This document shows positions 1-8,452 of a stretch of 62,462 bases of DNA, piece by piece. The stretch is from positions 1-62,462 of the IMG/VR virus record IMGVR_UViG_3300032235_001256; one strand, given 5' to 3'. The notes beneath the pieces are model-generated. The model saw only the letters and a program-made list of their open reading frames with translations. It had not been told where the DNA came from and did not search any database. This DNA comes from a virus. The position numbers were made by a program, and so were the translations under genes. The first letter of the stretch is position 1. Every line of letters starts with the position of its first letter.

Positions 1-1235
1 GTAATTCTGAAATCGTCAATGTAGCCGTTCAAGTATCTCAGCGCACTGCCAGACCGATACAGACCGACGTGGAAGGTTTGTGGAAGAGTTGAGATAACAG
101 ACGTCGCCGCTGACGCAGCAAGTACGCCATTGATAAATAGCCTTACCGTTGTGCCATCCGACGCGACAGCAACGTGCGTCCATGTGTTCAGTGACACCAG
201 TCCTGCCGACGAGGCCGCAACCCAGACCGGCGTAGCCGATCCACCAAATCCGGCCGCAGTCATGCCTCCGTTTGGAAGCACCGACAGTGCAACTCTGTTC
301 AAGTCCGAGGTGGTCGTGCCGTTGAAGAATATTCCGCTTCCATGTGTTGCAACGCCATATGAGTTAAGATAGAACCAAGTCTCAACGGTATAAGAGTTGC
401 TCAGCCTACATTGGCTGCTGCTTACCCGCAGGGCATCGTCGGTGCCATCAAAATACGCGCTCGACCCGCCGAATCTGTTTTGGGCCGTGCTAATTGCGGG
501 ACTGCCAAGTCTTGTGACGGCGAGGCTGTTTACGCTGCTATCTACAAAACTCGTGCTGCCATTTGTTCCATCCGCCTTCAGTAGTAGTGAGACGCTTGCA
601 AAAGACGGGTCCGTAGCGGCGGCAACCGACAGCGTAACTGTAGCTGCGGCAGAATCCGCCGTGCCATCATTAACCTTGAAAGTAAAGCTGTCTGAGCCGG
701 AATAGCCGCTGCTGGGAGTGTACGTCAGGTTCGGGGCCGTACCCGTCAGTGAGCCATTGACAGGATTCGTTACAACCGTGTACGTCAGTGCGCTGCCTTC
801 GACATCGCTGCCAGCTAGAGTTATCGCAGTTGCGGTGTTATGGTTCACCGATACGCTCTGGGCAGTGGCCGCAGGCGTGTCATTGACGGCAGTCACTGTT
901 ATTGAAACAGTGGCCACGGCCGAGTCTGCTGTGCCATCATTAGCCTTGAACGTAAAACTGTCCGAGCCGTTATAGTTCGCGCTGGGCGTATATGTCAGAT
1001 TTGGAGCCTCGCCACTTAGGGTACCATTGCTCGGGCCGTCAACCACCGCGTAGGTTAGTAGATCGCCATTGGCATCGCTGGCAGTGAGTACGATATTAAC
1101 CGCAGTATCCTCGGGCGTTGAAATGCTCTGACCCGCAGCCACAGGGGCCGCAGGGCTAGCGCCCGGTCTAACGAGATTCGAGGATTGAGAGACCGCTGAT
1201 ACGGCCGGATTTGATACACCAAAATGACGTGACAT
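1..1235 (-). CDS. Adhesin-like virion protein, Ig/cadherin-like repeats plus LamG-like domain (partial)
   Basis: The frame opens at the ATG ending at 1235 and stays open to the left edge, so the C-terminus is missing (about 411 residues visible). After a short leader beginning MSRHFG come two roughly 90-residue repeats of the bacterial Ig/cadherin-like type (key words LTYTPSANYNGSDSFTFKAN and then NPVNGSLTG), followed by a concanavalin A/LamG-like domain with FGGSSAYFDGTDD and WFYL. It is a close paralogue of the next gene on the same strand and shares its upstream sequence. Such domain sets in phages are usually tail or capsid surface adhesins that bind glycans. Role as a virion surface protein is inferred. 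A good SD (ggag-like, in ctctccg read on the minus strand) lies just before the ATG. Confidence 0.8.
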   Translation of the reverse strand, partial: MSRHFGVSNPAVSAVSQSSNLVRPGASPAAPVAAGQSISTPEDTAVNIVLTASDANGDLLTYAVVDGPSNGTLSGEAPNLTYTPSANYNGSDSFTFKANDGTADSAVATVSITVTAVNDTPAATAQSVSVNHNTATAITLAGSDVEGSALTYTVVTNPVNGSLTGTAPNLTYTPSSGYSGSDSFTFKVNDGTADSAAATVTLSVAAATDPSFASVSLLLKADGTNGSTSFVDSSVNSLAVTRLGSPAISTAQNRFGGSSAYFDGTDDALRVSSSQCRLSNSYTVETWFYLNSYGVATHGSGIFFNGTTTSDLNRVALSVLPNGGMTAAGFGGSATPVWVAASSAGLVSLNTWTHVAVASDGTTVRLFINGVLAASAATSVISTLPQTFHVGLYRSGSALRYLNGYIDDFRI

Positions 1236-1300
1236 AGACTCTCCGAAGATCACTGGCCTTGCGTAGGTTTTACTTGGCCATAATGCAATATATTTAGTAA
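1236..1300 (-). repeat. Duplicated 65-bp upstream block, copy 1
   Basis: The 65 bases upstream of the minus-strand start at 1235 match the block 2708-2772 upstream of the paralogue with only a handful of substitutions. Both contain the SD, the stretch CTACGCAAGG (minus strand), and TACTAAATATATTG at the far end. The duplication therefore included the expression signals, not just the coding sequence. Confidence 0.8.
1281..1300 (-). promoter_or_regulatory. Candidate late promoter (TACTAAATATATTG)
   Basis: On the minus strand the sequence reads TTACTAAATATATTGCATTA, with the TAAATA core at 1291-1296, 56 bases before the start codon. It resembles T4-type late promoters (TATAAATA), and the same core precedes the minus-strand genes starting at 2707, 10914 and 19013. 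Promoter function is inferred from position and repetition only. Confidence 0.4.
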
Positions 1301-1322
1301 CCGCTGCCCGGGGCGCCGCGCA

Positions 1323-1354
1323 ACAAAGAACCCGCTGCAAAGCGGGTTCTTTGT
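1323..1354 (-). terminator. Bidirectional hairpin terminator after the second adhesin gene
   Basis: A perfect 14-bp stem (ACAAAGAACCCGCT / AGCGGGTTCTTTGT) closes on the 4-base loop gcaa. The T-rich arm is present on both strands. It lies 19 bases beyond the stop of the minus-strand gene 1373-2707 and separates it from the partial paralogue, so the two adhesin genes are separate transcription units. Confidence 0.85.
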
Positions 1355-1372
1355 ACCAGGAATTGCCTCCTA

Positions 1373-2707
1373 TCAGCTGCCCGAGGTCGGTAGTGAACCC
1401 GGGGGCGTGAAGTTCGCCGTGTATCGGGCAACACCCTTGGTGATGCGAACATCATCCAAGTAGCCGAATAGCGTACTAGTACCAACCCTGTTTGCGCCGA
1501 CAGCCAGCCCGAGATTTCCGGTCACGTTAGATGTGTCCGTGAAGCTGGTAAAGGGATACGTACCTGGGTTTACTCCATTATTTATGTTCTGCACTACTCC
1601 GTTGACGAAAAGTCTGCATACTCCACTGCTTCTCGTAAAGGCAAGGTGTACCCAGGTGTTTCTGTGTGCCGCCTGCGTCGCTGCAGCGCTCCATATATTG
1701 GCAGAATTGTCACCTTGTAAAGTTACCTGCAGCTTCCGCCCAAAGCCTGAATCTCCGTAGCGAATCTGTACTGTTTTTGCGGTACCCCAGGCTATAGAGG
1801 CAACTATCTGATAACCTGCGCTCTCGCTAGTCAGGTATACCCAGGACTCAAAGGAAAAGTCACCAGTGCCCAGTTGAAAGGCATTATTGGCTGCAACAGT
1901 CAAGTAGTCGCCGGTGCCGTCGAAAAAAGCACTGGATCCGCCGAACTTGCTCTGTGCGGTGCTAATCTTGGTATTGCCAAACCTTGAGATGGCAAAGTTA
2001 TTAGCACTGCTGTCGACAAAGCTTGTGCTATTATTTACACCATCTGCTTTTAATAGTAGCGAAACGCTTGCAAACGACGCATCCACCGCGGCGGCAACCG
2101 ACAGCGTAACCGTAGCTGCGGCAGAATCAACCGTTCCATCATTAACCTTGAAAGTAAAGCTGTCTGAACCGGAATAGCCGCTATTCGGAGTATACGTCAG
2201 ATTCGGCGCCGTACCCGTCAGCGAGCCGTTTGAAGGATTCGTCACAACCGTGTACATCAGCGCATTGCCATCGATATCGCTGCCGGCTAGAGTTATCGCA
2301 GTTGCGGTATTATGGCTCACCGCTACGCTCTGGGCGGTGGCCGCAGGCGTGTCATTGGCGGCAGTTACCGTTATAGAAACGGTGGCCAACTCTGAATCTG
2401 CTGTACCGTCGTTAGCCTTAAACGTAAAGCTGTCCGAGCCGCTATAGTTCGCGCTGGGCGTATACGTCAAGTTCGGGGCGGTGCCCGTCAGCACGCCATT
2501 ACTGGGGCCGTCAACTACCGCATAGCTCAACAAATCGCCATTAGCATCGCTGGCGGTGAGTACGATGTTCGCTGCAGTATCTTCTGAGGTCGAGATGCTC
2601 TGACCCGCAGCGACCGGTGCCACCTGGGGGTCGGCCGGCCTAGCGAGATTCGAGGCCTGAGATATTGCTGCTGCAGCTGGATTTGATATACCAAAATGAC
2701 GTGACAT
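1373..2707 (-). CDS. Adhesin-like virion protein, Ig/cadherin-like repeats plus LamG-like domain
   Basis: A complete 444-residue paralogue of the gene at the left edge. Residues about 28-115 and 116-205 are two Ig/cadherin-like repeats (ATVSITV and ATVTLSV strand ends, YSGSDSFTFK in both). Residues about 212-437 form a LamG/concanavalin-like fold (FGGSSAFFDGTGDYL, FSFESWVYL, LGLAVGANR, GYLDDVRITKG). There is no signal peptide or membrane segment. Known proteins with this layout bind carbohydrate, and in phages they decorate tails or heads. Its own promoter-like block and downstream terminator make it an independent unit oriented against the main morphogenesis genes. Exact location in the virion is not shown by the sequence. 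Confidence 0.85.
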   Translation of the reverse strand: MSRHFGISNPAAAAISQASNLARPADPQVAPVAAGQSISTSEDTAANIVLTASDANGDLLSYAVVDGPSNGVLTGTAPNLTYTPSANYSGSDSFTFKANDGTADSELATVSITVTAANDTPAATAQSVAVSHNTATAITLAGSDIDGNALMYTVVTNPSNGSLTGTAPNLTYTPNSGYSGSDSFTFKVNDGTVDSAAATVTLSVAAAVDASFASVSLLLKADGVNNSTSFVDSSANNFAISRFGNTKISTAQSKFGGSSAFFDGTGDYLTVAANNAFQLGTGDFSFESWVYLTSESAGYQIVASIAWGTAKTVQIRYGDSGFGRKLQVTLQGDNSANIWSAAATQAAHRNTWVHLAFTRSSGVCRLFVNGVVQNINNGVNPGTYPFTSFTDTSNVTGNLGLAVGANRVGTSTLFGYLDDVRITKGVARYTANFTPPGSLPTSGS

Positions 2708-2772
2708 GAGCTCTCCGGAGATCGCTAGCCTTGCGTAGGTTTTGCTTGGCCATAATACAATATATTTAGTAC
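2708..2772 (-). repeat. Duplicated 65-bp upstream block, copy 2, with candidate promoter
   Basis: Counterpart of 1236-1300. On the minus strand it reads TACTAAATATATTGTATTATG at the upstream end (TAAATA core at 2763-2768), again 56 bases before the start codon, followed by the conserved leader and an SD (CTCCGGAGAGCTC). Conservation of spacing and core between the two copies supports a regulatory function, but no transcription start is visible directly. Confidence 0.7.
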
Positions 2773-2856
2773 CACTGGCCGCCCGGCTAGAGCATCACAG
2801 CTGCGAAACCTATTATTACGGGCGAATGGAGGTAGTGTCAAAAAACCGGGAGCCCC

Positions 2857-4908
2857 ATGAAATTTCCTCTGTTTAAAGTCGCCGGCATACTGAAGGCCTC
2901 AGAAAAAATGGTTAGCACGGTGACGACCGCTCTATCTGATCTGGCAGTCCAGTACTATGGAAACACCGTGCTCGCCCCACGACTCGACGACGCCGAGCTA
3001 ACAATAGCTTCTTTTTACTCAGAGGTAAGCGATGACGCGCCCGGGCTCTTGCCAGATCTATCGAACCTAGGCAAACTCCTTATGAACGAGGTACTGCAAG
3101 ATGCTCCAAAGGCAGACGGCAAAGCACGATGGAAAGAGCTACTGGCGTCCTTAAACGAGAAAAAGCTTGCATTAACGCCAACCGATGAAGAATCTGATTA
3201 CACGTCTCTTCGCGATACGGTCGAGCAGATAACGCTGCTTTCTGGCGCGAAAGCGTCTAAAGGGCTGATGATTCCGACCCCGACAGCCGAAGCCATTGTG
3301 CCAAAAGCGGGTCTCGAAGCCCTAGCCAGCGCATTGAGGCAGATGTCAAAATATCCTATATCTAACATAGACAAAGATCAGAAGGCAAAGAATAAAGCGG
3401 CCCGTGCAGAGCTCCTATCCCAGTTATCCGACTCTTTGCAGGATTCAGTGCAAATAGCATTCAAACCTAATCGTGGGGCGCGCACTCAGCTGCTCAGTGC
3501 CGACGAATACTACTCCAAGCTTCAAGATCTGCATAATCGAACTAAAGCGTCCCTGGCCGCCGCCCTGGATAAAATAGATACGATACGCAGCAACTTTGGC
3601 ATAAGCGCTGGAAAAGGCAGTCAAAAAACCTATGCCAAGAAGCTAAGTGTAGACGAGGCATGCGATGGCAAAGAACTTAATCTAGCAAAAGCCGCAGAGG
3701 TCGAGTCACTGATGGTTGTCGTCGGCGCCTCGGCAAAAACTAATTCCGCTGCGTATGTGCCCATTTCTGCGTCACAGAAGGCTTCATCCGATATACCTAT
3801 CTTTTTTAATGCTAATGTTATTGGAGAACTAGTTCACTCGGCCGTAACCCAACATGCCGTAGCCGATCCGCTAGAGCTAAAAGAAATTATTGCCGAAGGA
3901 TGGCGAGACATAGTCTCCCATGAGCTTGGACATGTAATCCAGGCCATGCATAGCCGTACCTCGGGCGGGGCGAGCCAGATGCGCGGCAAAATGCGTTATG
4001 ATGCTCTTGATGACAGCGGCATACTAAAAAAAGATCTAAGCGAAGTTGTCAAAAACAGAGTGCGTGATCTCGCCGGCAAGACCAAGGCTCTCCAGCCGAC
4101 AGACAAAGACTATCATGCAAAAATAACGGACTTGGATAAAAAGAGACAGGAGCTGAGCGACGCCCCCCCTCTAGTAAAGGAGTTTGAAAAGCTTAGAGCC
4201 TCGTACGAACGAACGGCTGCCAATAAAGACGCATTCCTGCCGCGAATGAATCAGATAGCCGAGCGCCTTGTGCAAATTGGCCTGTTCCCGCATGGAATAG
4301 ATACAGAGGCACTGCGAATAGAGCATGATAGCCAGGATGCAGAATTCTTTACCGAGCTTGGCAACGCAGCCGGCGAGCTTGATCAGTACATGGCCGCTTG
4401 GGTGCCAGATGGCGTCATTAGTGGCATGGTAAAGGTCTTTGCAGGGCAGCTTGAAAAGGCGCAGCTGAAGGCATCCATCTCTGAACTCAAGAGGCAGCTG
4501 AAGGATGCCAGCACGGCAGTTGCCAGTGCAGCCGGAGACGGCAGTACGAAGACTGCGCTGTCAGGCATTGCATTTTTTAAGAATAATAACTATTTTGGAA
4601 GCACTCAAATAGCCGATCATGTCCGTTCGTCCGCAGACTTTATAAATAAAATGACAAAACAGCCTGACGAGACCGGCACTGACCGCGCATTCAGACTCGA
4701 GCAGGAGCAACTGAATATAGCCCTTGATCAGTATGAAGGAGAGCTATCGCAGATACTAGAAGTGGACCATCATAAGTTCTTTGAACATCTTTATTCTAGG
4801 TATAAAAATTACCGCGACGAGGTAGCGCTTGCCAAGTGGCAGCGTGCCGTCTCAGAGCTATATACGCATGCTATCTCCGCTAGAGATGCCAGGTTCAGGG
4901 TCGAGTAG
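2857..4908 (+). CDS. Putative zinc metallopeptidase with FPLFK N-terminal tag
   Basis: A 683-residue protein starting MKFPLFKVAG. The motif HELGH at residues 355-359 (His355, Glu356, His359), within a hydrophobic helix after IVS, is the zinc-binding signature of gluzincin/metzincin-type peptidases. A conserved third ligand could not be assigned. Flanking regions are long, charged and helical with predicted coiled coil (for example residues about 410-470 and 530-570). No signal peptide was seen. The FPLFK tag is shared with the next two genes and with the hydrolase at 19366, which suggests common routing into the virion (inference). The start has SD GGGAG, and the stop lies 7 bases before the next start. 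The protease substrate is unknown. Confidence 0.7.
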   Translation: MKFPLFKVAGILKASEKMVSTVTTALSDLAVQYYGNTVLAPRLDDAELTIASFYSEVSDDAPGLLPDLSNLGKLLMNEVLQDAPKADGKARWKELLASLNEKKLALTPTDEESDYTSLRDTVEQITLLSGAKASKGLMIPTPTAEAIVPKAGLEALASALRQMSKYPISNIDKDQKAKNKAARAELLSQLSDSLQDSVQIAFKPNRGARTQLLSADEYYSKLQDLHNRTKASLAAALDKIDTIRSNFGISAGKGSQKTYAKKLSVDEACDGKELNLAKAAEVESLMVVVGASAKTNSAAYVPISASQKASSDIPIFFNANVIGELVHSAVTQHAVADPLELKEIIAEGWRDIVSHELGHVIQAMHSRTSGGASQMRGKMRYDALDDSGILKKDLSEVVKNRVRDLAGKTKALQPTDKDYHAKITDLDKKRQELSDAPPLVKEFEKLRASYERTAANKDAFLPRMNQIAERLVQIGLFPHGIDTEALRIEHDSQDAEFFTELGNAAGELDQYMAAWVPDGVISGMVKVFAGQLEKAQLKASISELKRQLKDASTAVASAAGDGSTKTALSGIAFFKNNNYFGSTQIADHVRSSADFINKMTKQPDETGTDRAFRLEQEQLNIALDQYEGELSQILEVDHHKFFEHLYSRYKNYRDEVALAKWQRAVSELYTHAISARDARFRVE

Positions 4909-4915
4909 GAGCCGT

Positions 4916-7300
4916 ATGACTTTTTCGCTTTTTAAAACCGCAGAGCTGGGCAGCGCAAAGCGCAACTTCGGCACAGGCACTTATTCCTGGGATGCGATTC
5001 CAGCGATACGCGACGCTGTCTACGGGCAATTCTCGCTCGTAAATACCGAAAACCTACCGTGGCTAACCAATCTGCTCGGCATTGCCGTATTTGACTTGCT
5101 TGAGCGGATAGCCGCACCGCGTCAGTCCAGAGATGAAATTCTCGCCGCAATCCTGATAGATCCCGCATTCTCTGGCAAGGACGCATCATCCCCCGAAGTT
5201 CGCCAGGAGCTAGGCAATCGGATGCGGGCTCAGGCCGGACAAAAAACCGCATCTCCTGCTGAAGTGATAGCTTTTGCAAACTCCGACGCCGGGCGCTCAT
5301 CACTGCAGGCCGCCATGGCATCGGCCGGCCTTCCACTAGAGGAGCTGCACACCTATATAGAATTTGCCGCTGGAAGAAATCCACAGGACTTTTCCGACCA
5401 CATTAGCGCGTCAGCTTTTGCTAGGCGCGTTAACGAGCTGCGCGCAGAGGCAGCCCGGGCACAGCCACAAAGCACCATCGGTACCGCGGAGTCCCGTAAC
5501 GAAATAATGGACTATATTCGGCAGCACCCCAGCCTGGATGGCGGGTTAACGATTGAGGCTTTCGGAGCCACGCATCATACTCAGACCAATGCGGAAGCCG
5601 GCAAGGCGCTGGCCGAGCGCTGTCTTGCTGAACAGAACGAAGGCGGGGGCGTTTGCGTTCACTCCATTCACCTAAACAAAGTGCTAGGTGGCCTTTCACT
5701 GTTCGCTAGCGTAAGAGGACCCAAGCGCGAACATGTGGCCACTATAAAGTTTGAAGACGGACTGGTGTACGAAATAAAAGGCCATAATAACGGACTCGTC
5801 GCCAATCAGCTGCAGGCTTCAGAAGCTAAAAAGCAAACCATGCGGTCGGCGATCAAAAGCTATGTGTCGAAAATGCTGACCGATGGCGTAGTCGATGGAT
5901 TTAGCCCAGCTGGCGAGGCAGACTTTGCAAACTTGTTGCATCCGGAAGAGATAAGTAGCGCCCTCAGCGCCGGCATAGAGGATTATTCCGCCATCCTACC
6001 TAGCCACGAGTTGTCATCCGAACAAATTAGAACTATTTGGGACCGCATAAGCAGTGACAGGTCGCGTGCAAAAGAATTCGCCGCTATGGCCGGCAATAAA
6101 AATACTCCTTCAGAAATTCAGCGCGATCTACTCGCCATCGGAGATAAATCTGTCGACGCTGCCCTCGCACGAAATAAAAATCTAGATCCGGAAGTTCATG
6201 ATCAGCTGTCCATGCACGCTGACAGACTTGTTCGCCATCGCGCCCTGGCTCATCCGCTTGGCAAGAATAAAGAAATCGATCAAGAAGAAATTCTTAAAAT
6301 GTTGGGTAGCCGAGACTCCAAGGTAGTCGCCCGTGCCGCAGCTTCACCGCTTGCTCCGAAAGAAAAACTACTCGAGCTCGGCGCGAATCCGCTTACTGAT
6401 CCTAATATAAAAGCGAATCTCCTCATAAATCCAAACCTTAAGCTAGAGACAAAGCAGGCTATTTTCGACACACTGCATATATCGGCGCAGTTGTCTACCT
6501 TGAACTCTTCGACATATGGCGCAAACTCGGAAGACATAAGGCAACTTAAGTTGCCAAAGAGCGCCAGACCTGATGGGCTTGACGGCAAGCAGCTGATCGA
6601 ATTTACCAAGCATGTGCAGAGCTCCGACGGCCTGAAGCTTGCTCTGGACAGCGTAAATGCTGATGAATTCGTCCTCAGCTACGTGGCCCGCAACAAGGCC
6701 GCAACGCCCGAGATACTAAGTGCTATTCTGGAGGATCCGCGGCGCAAGAGGGATGCCCTCGCCGCCGTGGCCGGCAACGAGGCCGCAACGCCCGAGATAC
6801 TAAGTGCCATTCTGAAGGATACGCGGGCGGACGCCGCCGTTCTCGCCGCCGTGGCCGGCAACAAGGCCGCAACGCCCGAGATATTCTATGCTATTCTGAA
6901 TAATAGGGGTATTCTTTTTGAGGCGCGGCGCAAGAGGGATGCCCTCGCCGCCGTGGCCGGCAACGAGGCCGCAACGCCCGAGATACTAAGTGCTATTCTG
7001 AAGGATACGCGGGCGGACGACGACGTTCTCGCCCGCGTGGCCCGCAACAAGGCCGCAACGCCCGAGATACTAAGTGCCATTCTGAGGGATATACGGGCGG
7101 ACTACTATGCCCTCGCCGCCGTGGCCGTCAGCAAGGCTGCAACGCCCGAGATCCTCCGTGCTGTTGCCGAGCGCACACGCAGCACTGACGTTAAACTTCG
7201 CATACAGAAGCGTCTCGAGGAAATGGGGAAAATGGCGGGCGAGCGTGGCATGTTCCCGCTATTTAAGCGCAGCTCCAGGCAGTTCCGCCTCTTCCGCTAA
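4916..7300 (+). CDS. PcfJ-like domain protein with C-terminal leucine-rich-variant repeats
   Basis: The chosen start (ATG 4916, protein [10 protein letters not shown], 794 residues) follows SD TAGGAG. An in-frame start 29 codons upstream lies inside the preceding gene. Around residues 200-310 a pattern like PcfJ proteins is visible: Cys247-x-His249, a G..LFASVRGP strand, ATIKFEDG and EIKGHNN. PcfJ-like proteins occur on plasmids and in phages and their biochemistry is poorly known. From about residue 370 onward there are degenerate then near-identical 28-residue helical repeats (consensus [16 protein letters not shown]) of the leucine-rich variant type, a solenoid likely to bind protein. The extreme C-terminus carries a second tag copy, MFPLFKRSS. 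Function is unknown; cargo or host-interaction roles are possible. Confidence 0.65.
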   Translation: MTFSLFKTAELGSAKRNFGTGTYSWDAIPAIRDAVYGQFSLVNTENLPWLTNLLGIAVFDLLERIAAPRQSRDEILAAILIDPAFSGKDASSPEVRQELGNRMRAQAGQKTASPAEVIAFANSDAGRSSLQAAMASAGLPLEELHTYIEFAAGRNPQDFSDHISASAFARRVNELRAEAARAQPQSTIGTAESRNEIMDYIRQHPSLDGGLTIEAFGATHHTQTNAEAGKALAERCLAEQNEGGGVCVHSIHLNKVLGGLSLFASVRGPKREHVATIKFEDGLVYEIKGHNNGLVANQLQASEAKKQTMRSAIKSYVSKMLTDGVVDGFSPAGEADFANLLHPEEISSALSAGIEDYSAILPSHELSSEQIRTIWDRISSDRSRAKEFAAMAGNKNTPSEIQRDLLAIGDKSVDAALARNKNLDPEVHDQLSMHADRLVRHRALAHPLGKNKEIDQEEILKMLGSRDSKVVARAAASPLAPKEKLLELGANPLTDPNIKANLLINPNLKLETKQAIFDTLHISAQLSTLNSSTYGANSEDIRQLKLPKSARPDGLDGKQLIEFTKHVQSSDGLKLALDSVNADEFVLSYVARNKAATPEILSAILEDPRRKRDALAAVAGNEAATPEILSAILKDTRADAAVLAAVAGNKAATPEIFYAILNNRGILFEARRKRDALAAVAGNEAATPEILSAILKDTRADDDVLARVARNKAATPEILSAILRDIRADYYALAAVAVSKAATPEILRAVAERTRSTDVKLRIQKRLEEMGKMAGERGMFPLFKRSSRQFRLFR
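6683..7204 (+). repeat. Tandem coding repeats (six 28-34 residue LRV units)
   Basis: Units begin at 6683, 6767, 6851, 6953, 7037 and 7121. Five are 84 bp (28 codons); the third is 102 bp with six extra codons. The core DNA AAGGCCGCAACGCCCGAGAT recurs almost unchanged. The segments starting near 6739 and near 6925 are nearly identical for about 95 bases, which points to recent duplication or gene conversion. Older, divergent copies precede this block. Confidence 0.85.
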
Positions 7301-7344
7301 CCCGCGCCATACTTGCGCATAGCAGCCAAACTACGGGAATTCGC

Positions 7345-7762
7345 ATGAACTTTCGGCTTTTTAAACGCGCCAGTCCGGCACTAGCCGCCGGAGCCGCGAT
7401 AGTAGCCAGCAGCACCGGCAGAATACTGCTCCAACTGCGCGCACCTCATCTAAGCGCCGGTGGCACATGGAGCCTTGTAGGCGGTGGCGTCGAACCAGGC
7501 GAATCACCCGAACAAGCGCTGTTTCGCGAAATCACAGAAGAAACAGGCGCCGCACTAAGCGGCAAACCCCCAACACCTGTACACAAGTAATAAAAAACAC
7601 CTACAGTACCGCAGTTATCTGCTGCGCATCCCAGAAGAATTCGAACCAGTAAACAGCGAAGAATCTACCGAGCACCGGTGGGTAGATGCAACCGATCTGC
7701 CTCAACCACTGCACCCAGGGATGAAGCCGTTGATGCCAATCCTGCTGCGAGCACTAAAATAA
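7345..7762 (+). CDS. Nudix hydrolase read through a +1 frameshift at CCCCC (or broken gene)
   Basis: The ATG-initiated frame gives 81 residues starting [10 protein letters not shown] and containing a full Nudix box (GGVEPGE, seven residues, REITEETGA), then stops at 7590. The next frame continues with sequence typical of Nudix C-termini ([33 protein letters not shown]) to TAA 7760-7762. Dropping one C from the run 7567-7571 (codons AAA CCC C) joins the two into a 138-residue protein of normal family length. Nudix enzymes hydrolyse nucleoside diphosphate derivatives. Options are programmed +1 frameshifting on CCC-C, a real inactivating insertion, or an assembly error in a 5-base homopolymer. 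The FRLFKRA tag links it to the two genes before it. Confidence 0.7.
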
Positions 7763-7789
7763 ATGCAATTTAACCCGGCGGAGGCCCGC

Positions 7790-7812
7790 AGCCCGCTTGC
7801 GGGCTTCTTGTT
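7790..7812 (+). terminator. Hairpin terminator after the Nudix gene
   Basis: AGCCCGC-TT-GCGGGCT followed by TCTTGTT, 28 bases after the Nudix stop. It ends the transcription unit of the three tag-bearing genes and marks the left boundary of the sigma-like/HNH cassette. Confidence 0.75.
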
Positions 7813-7903
7813 GCGCGCCCGGTAAAATACACCAGACCGCCGGCCATAAAATGTAATTCCATACGAGCTAGGTTGAAAATTTTATTAGCAGTCGAGGTGA
7901 TTT

Positions 7904-8338
7904 ATTTCTAAGTCAAGCAATTCACAGTATCTTTATCGCGAAGTCGTCGTTGATCCCGTTATCCTGTCTACCGTCTATCTCAGGAACGCCACCTATAACA
8001 TCAACGAAGTTGAGTTGATGGAGGAGCTGAAGGAGCTGCAGGATAGACTGATCGCTAAGATCAAAGAGGTCATTGATACGTGTCTAACTGAGCGACAGCG
8101 GGAGGTGATGATACGGACCTTCCTAGAGCAAAGGACGCAGATGGAGGTGGCTGACATGCTAGGGGTATGTCAAACGACTGTACATAAGATTATCTCTGGT
8201 AATATCGACTATTCCAATGGAGGGAGACGTTACGGCGGAGCACTGAAGAAGATAAAGAAGATCTGTGAAACCGACCCGGATGTCACCCAAATCCTCGCTC
8301 GTCTCGAGGAGATAAAGGGACTTCTCAGCGAAACCTGA
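7904..8338 (+). CDS. Sigma-70 region 4-like helix-turn-helix protein, apparent ATT start
   Basis: The first ATG (8015) would give 107 residues, but the frame reads convincingly upstream (SKSSNSQYLYREVVVDPVIL) to an in-frame TGA at 7898-7900. The only sensible start there is ATT at 7904, placed just after a strong SD (GAGGTG, 7894-7899), giving 144 residues. The C-terminal half contains LTERQREVMIRTF and MEVADMLGVCQTTVHKII, the pattern of sigma region 4 / helix-turn-helix DNA-binding domains. No region 2 is present, so it is unlikely to be a full sigma factor. It may be a regulator linked to the adjacent HNH gene. The ATT start is inferred from reading-frame coherence; the 8015 ATG remains possible. 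Confidence 0.6.
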   Translation: MSKSSNSQYLYREVVVDPVILSTVYLRNATYNINEVELMEELKELQDRLIAKIKEVIDTCLTERQREVMIRTFLEQRTQMEVADMLGVCQTTVHKIISGNIDYSNGGRRYGGALKKIKKICETDPDVTQILARLEEIKGLLSET

Positions 8339-8342
8339 CCTT

Positions 8343-8448
8343 CAACCTCTTCGTCTGGTTATATTTGGCTATCAAATATACACGTACAGACTGGCAGAGC
8401 TCGAGCCGTTCGAGCAAAACTGCTACAGTCCACAGAACGAAGAGGTTG
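8343..8448 (+). promoter_or_regulatory. Structured leader that can sequester the RBS of the HNH gene
   Basis: Outer arms CAACCTCTTCGT (8343-8354) and ACGAAGAGGTTG (8437-8448) are perfectly complementary over 12 bp. The right arm contains the SD of the next gene (GAGG, 8442-8445; ATG 8453). Two hairpins are nested inside: TATATTTG-gctat-CAAATATA (8360-8380) and GCTCGA-gccgt-TCGAGC (8399-8415). The whole makes a multi-branch RNA fold closing over the ribosome binding site, starting 5 bases after the sigma-like stop codon. Translational control or an RNA-level switch is inferred. Confidence 0.65.
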
Positions 8449-8452
8449 ATTT

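Noticed and set aside
4829-4915. Upstream in-frame start for the PcfJ-like gene
   Set aside because: It lies inside the preceding gene; ATG 4916 has TAGGAG and restores the shared N-terminal tag.
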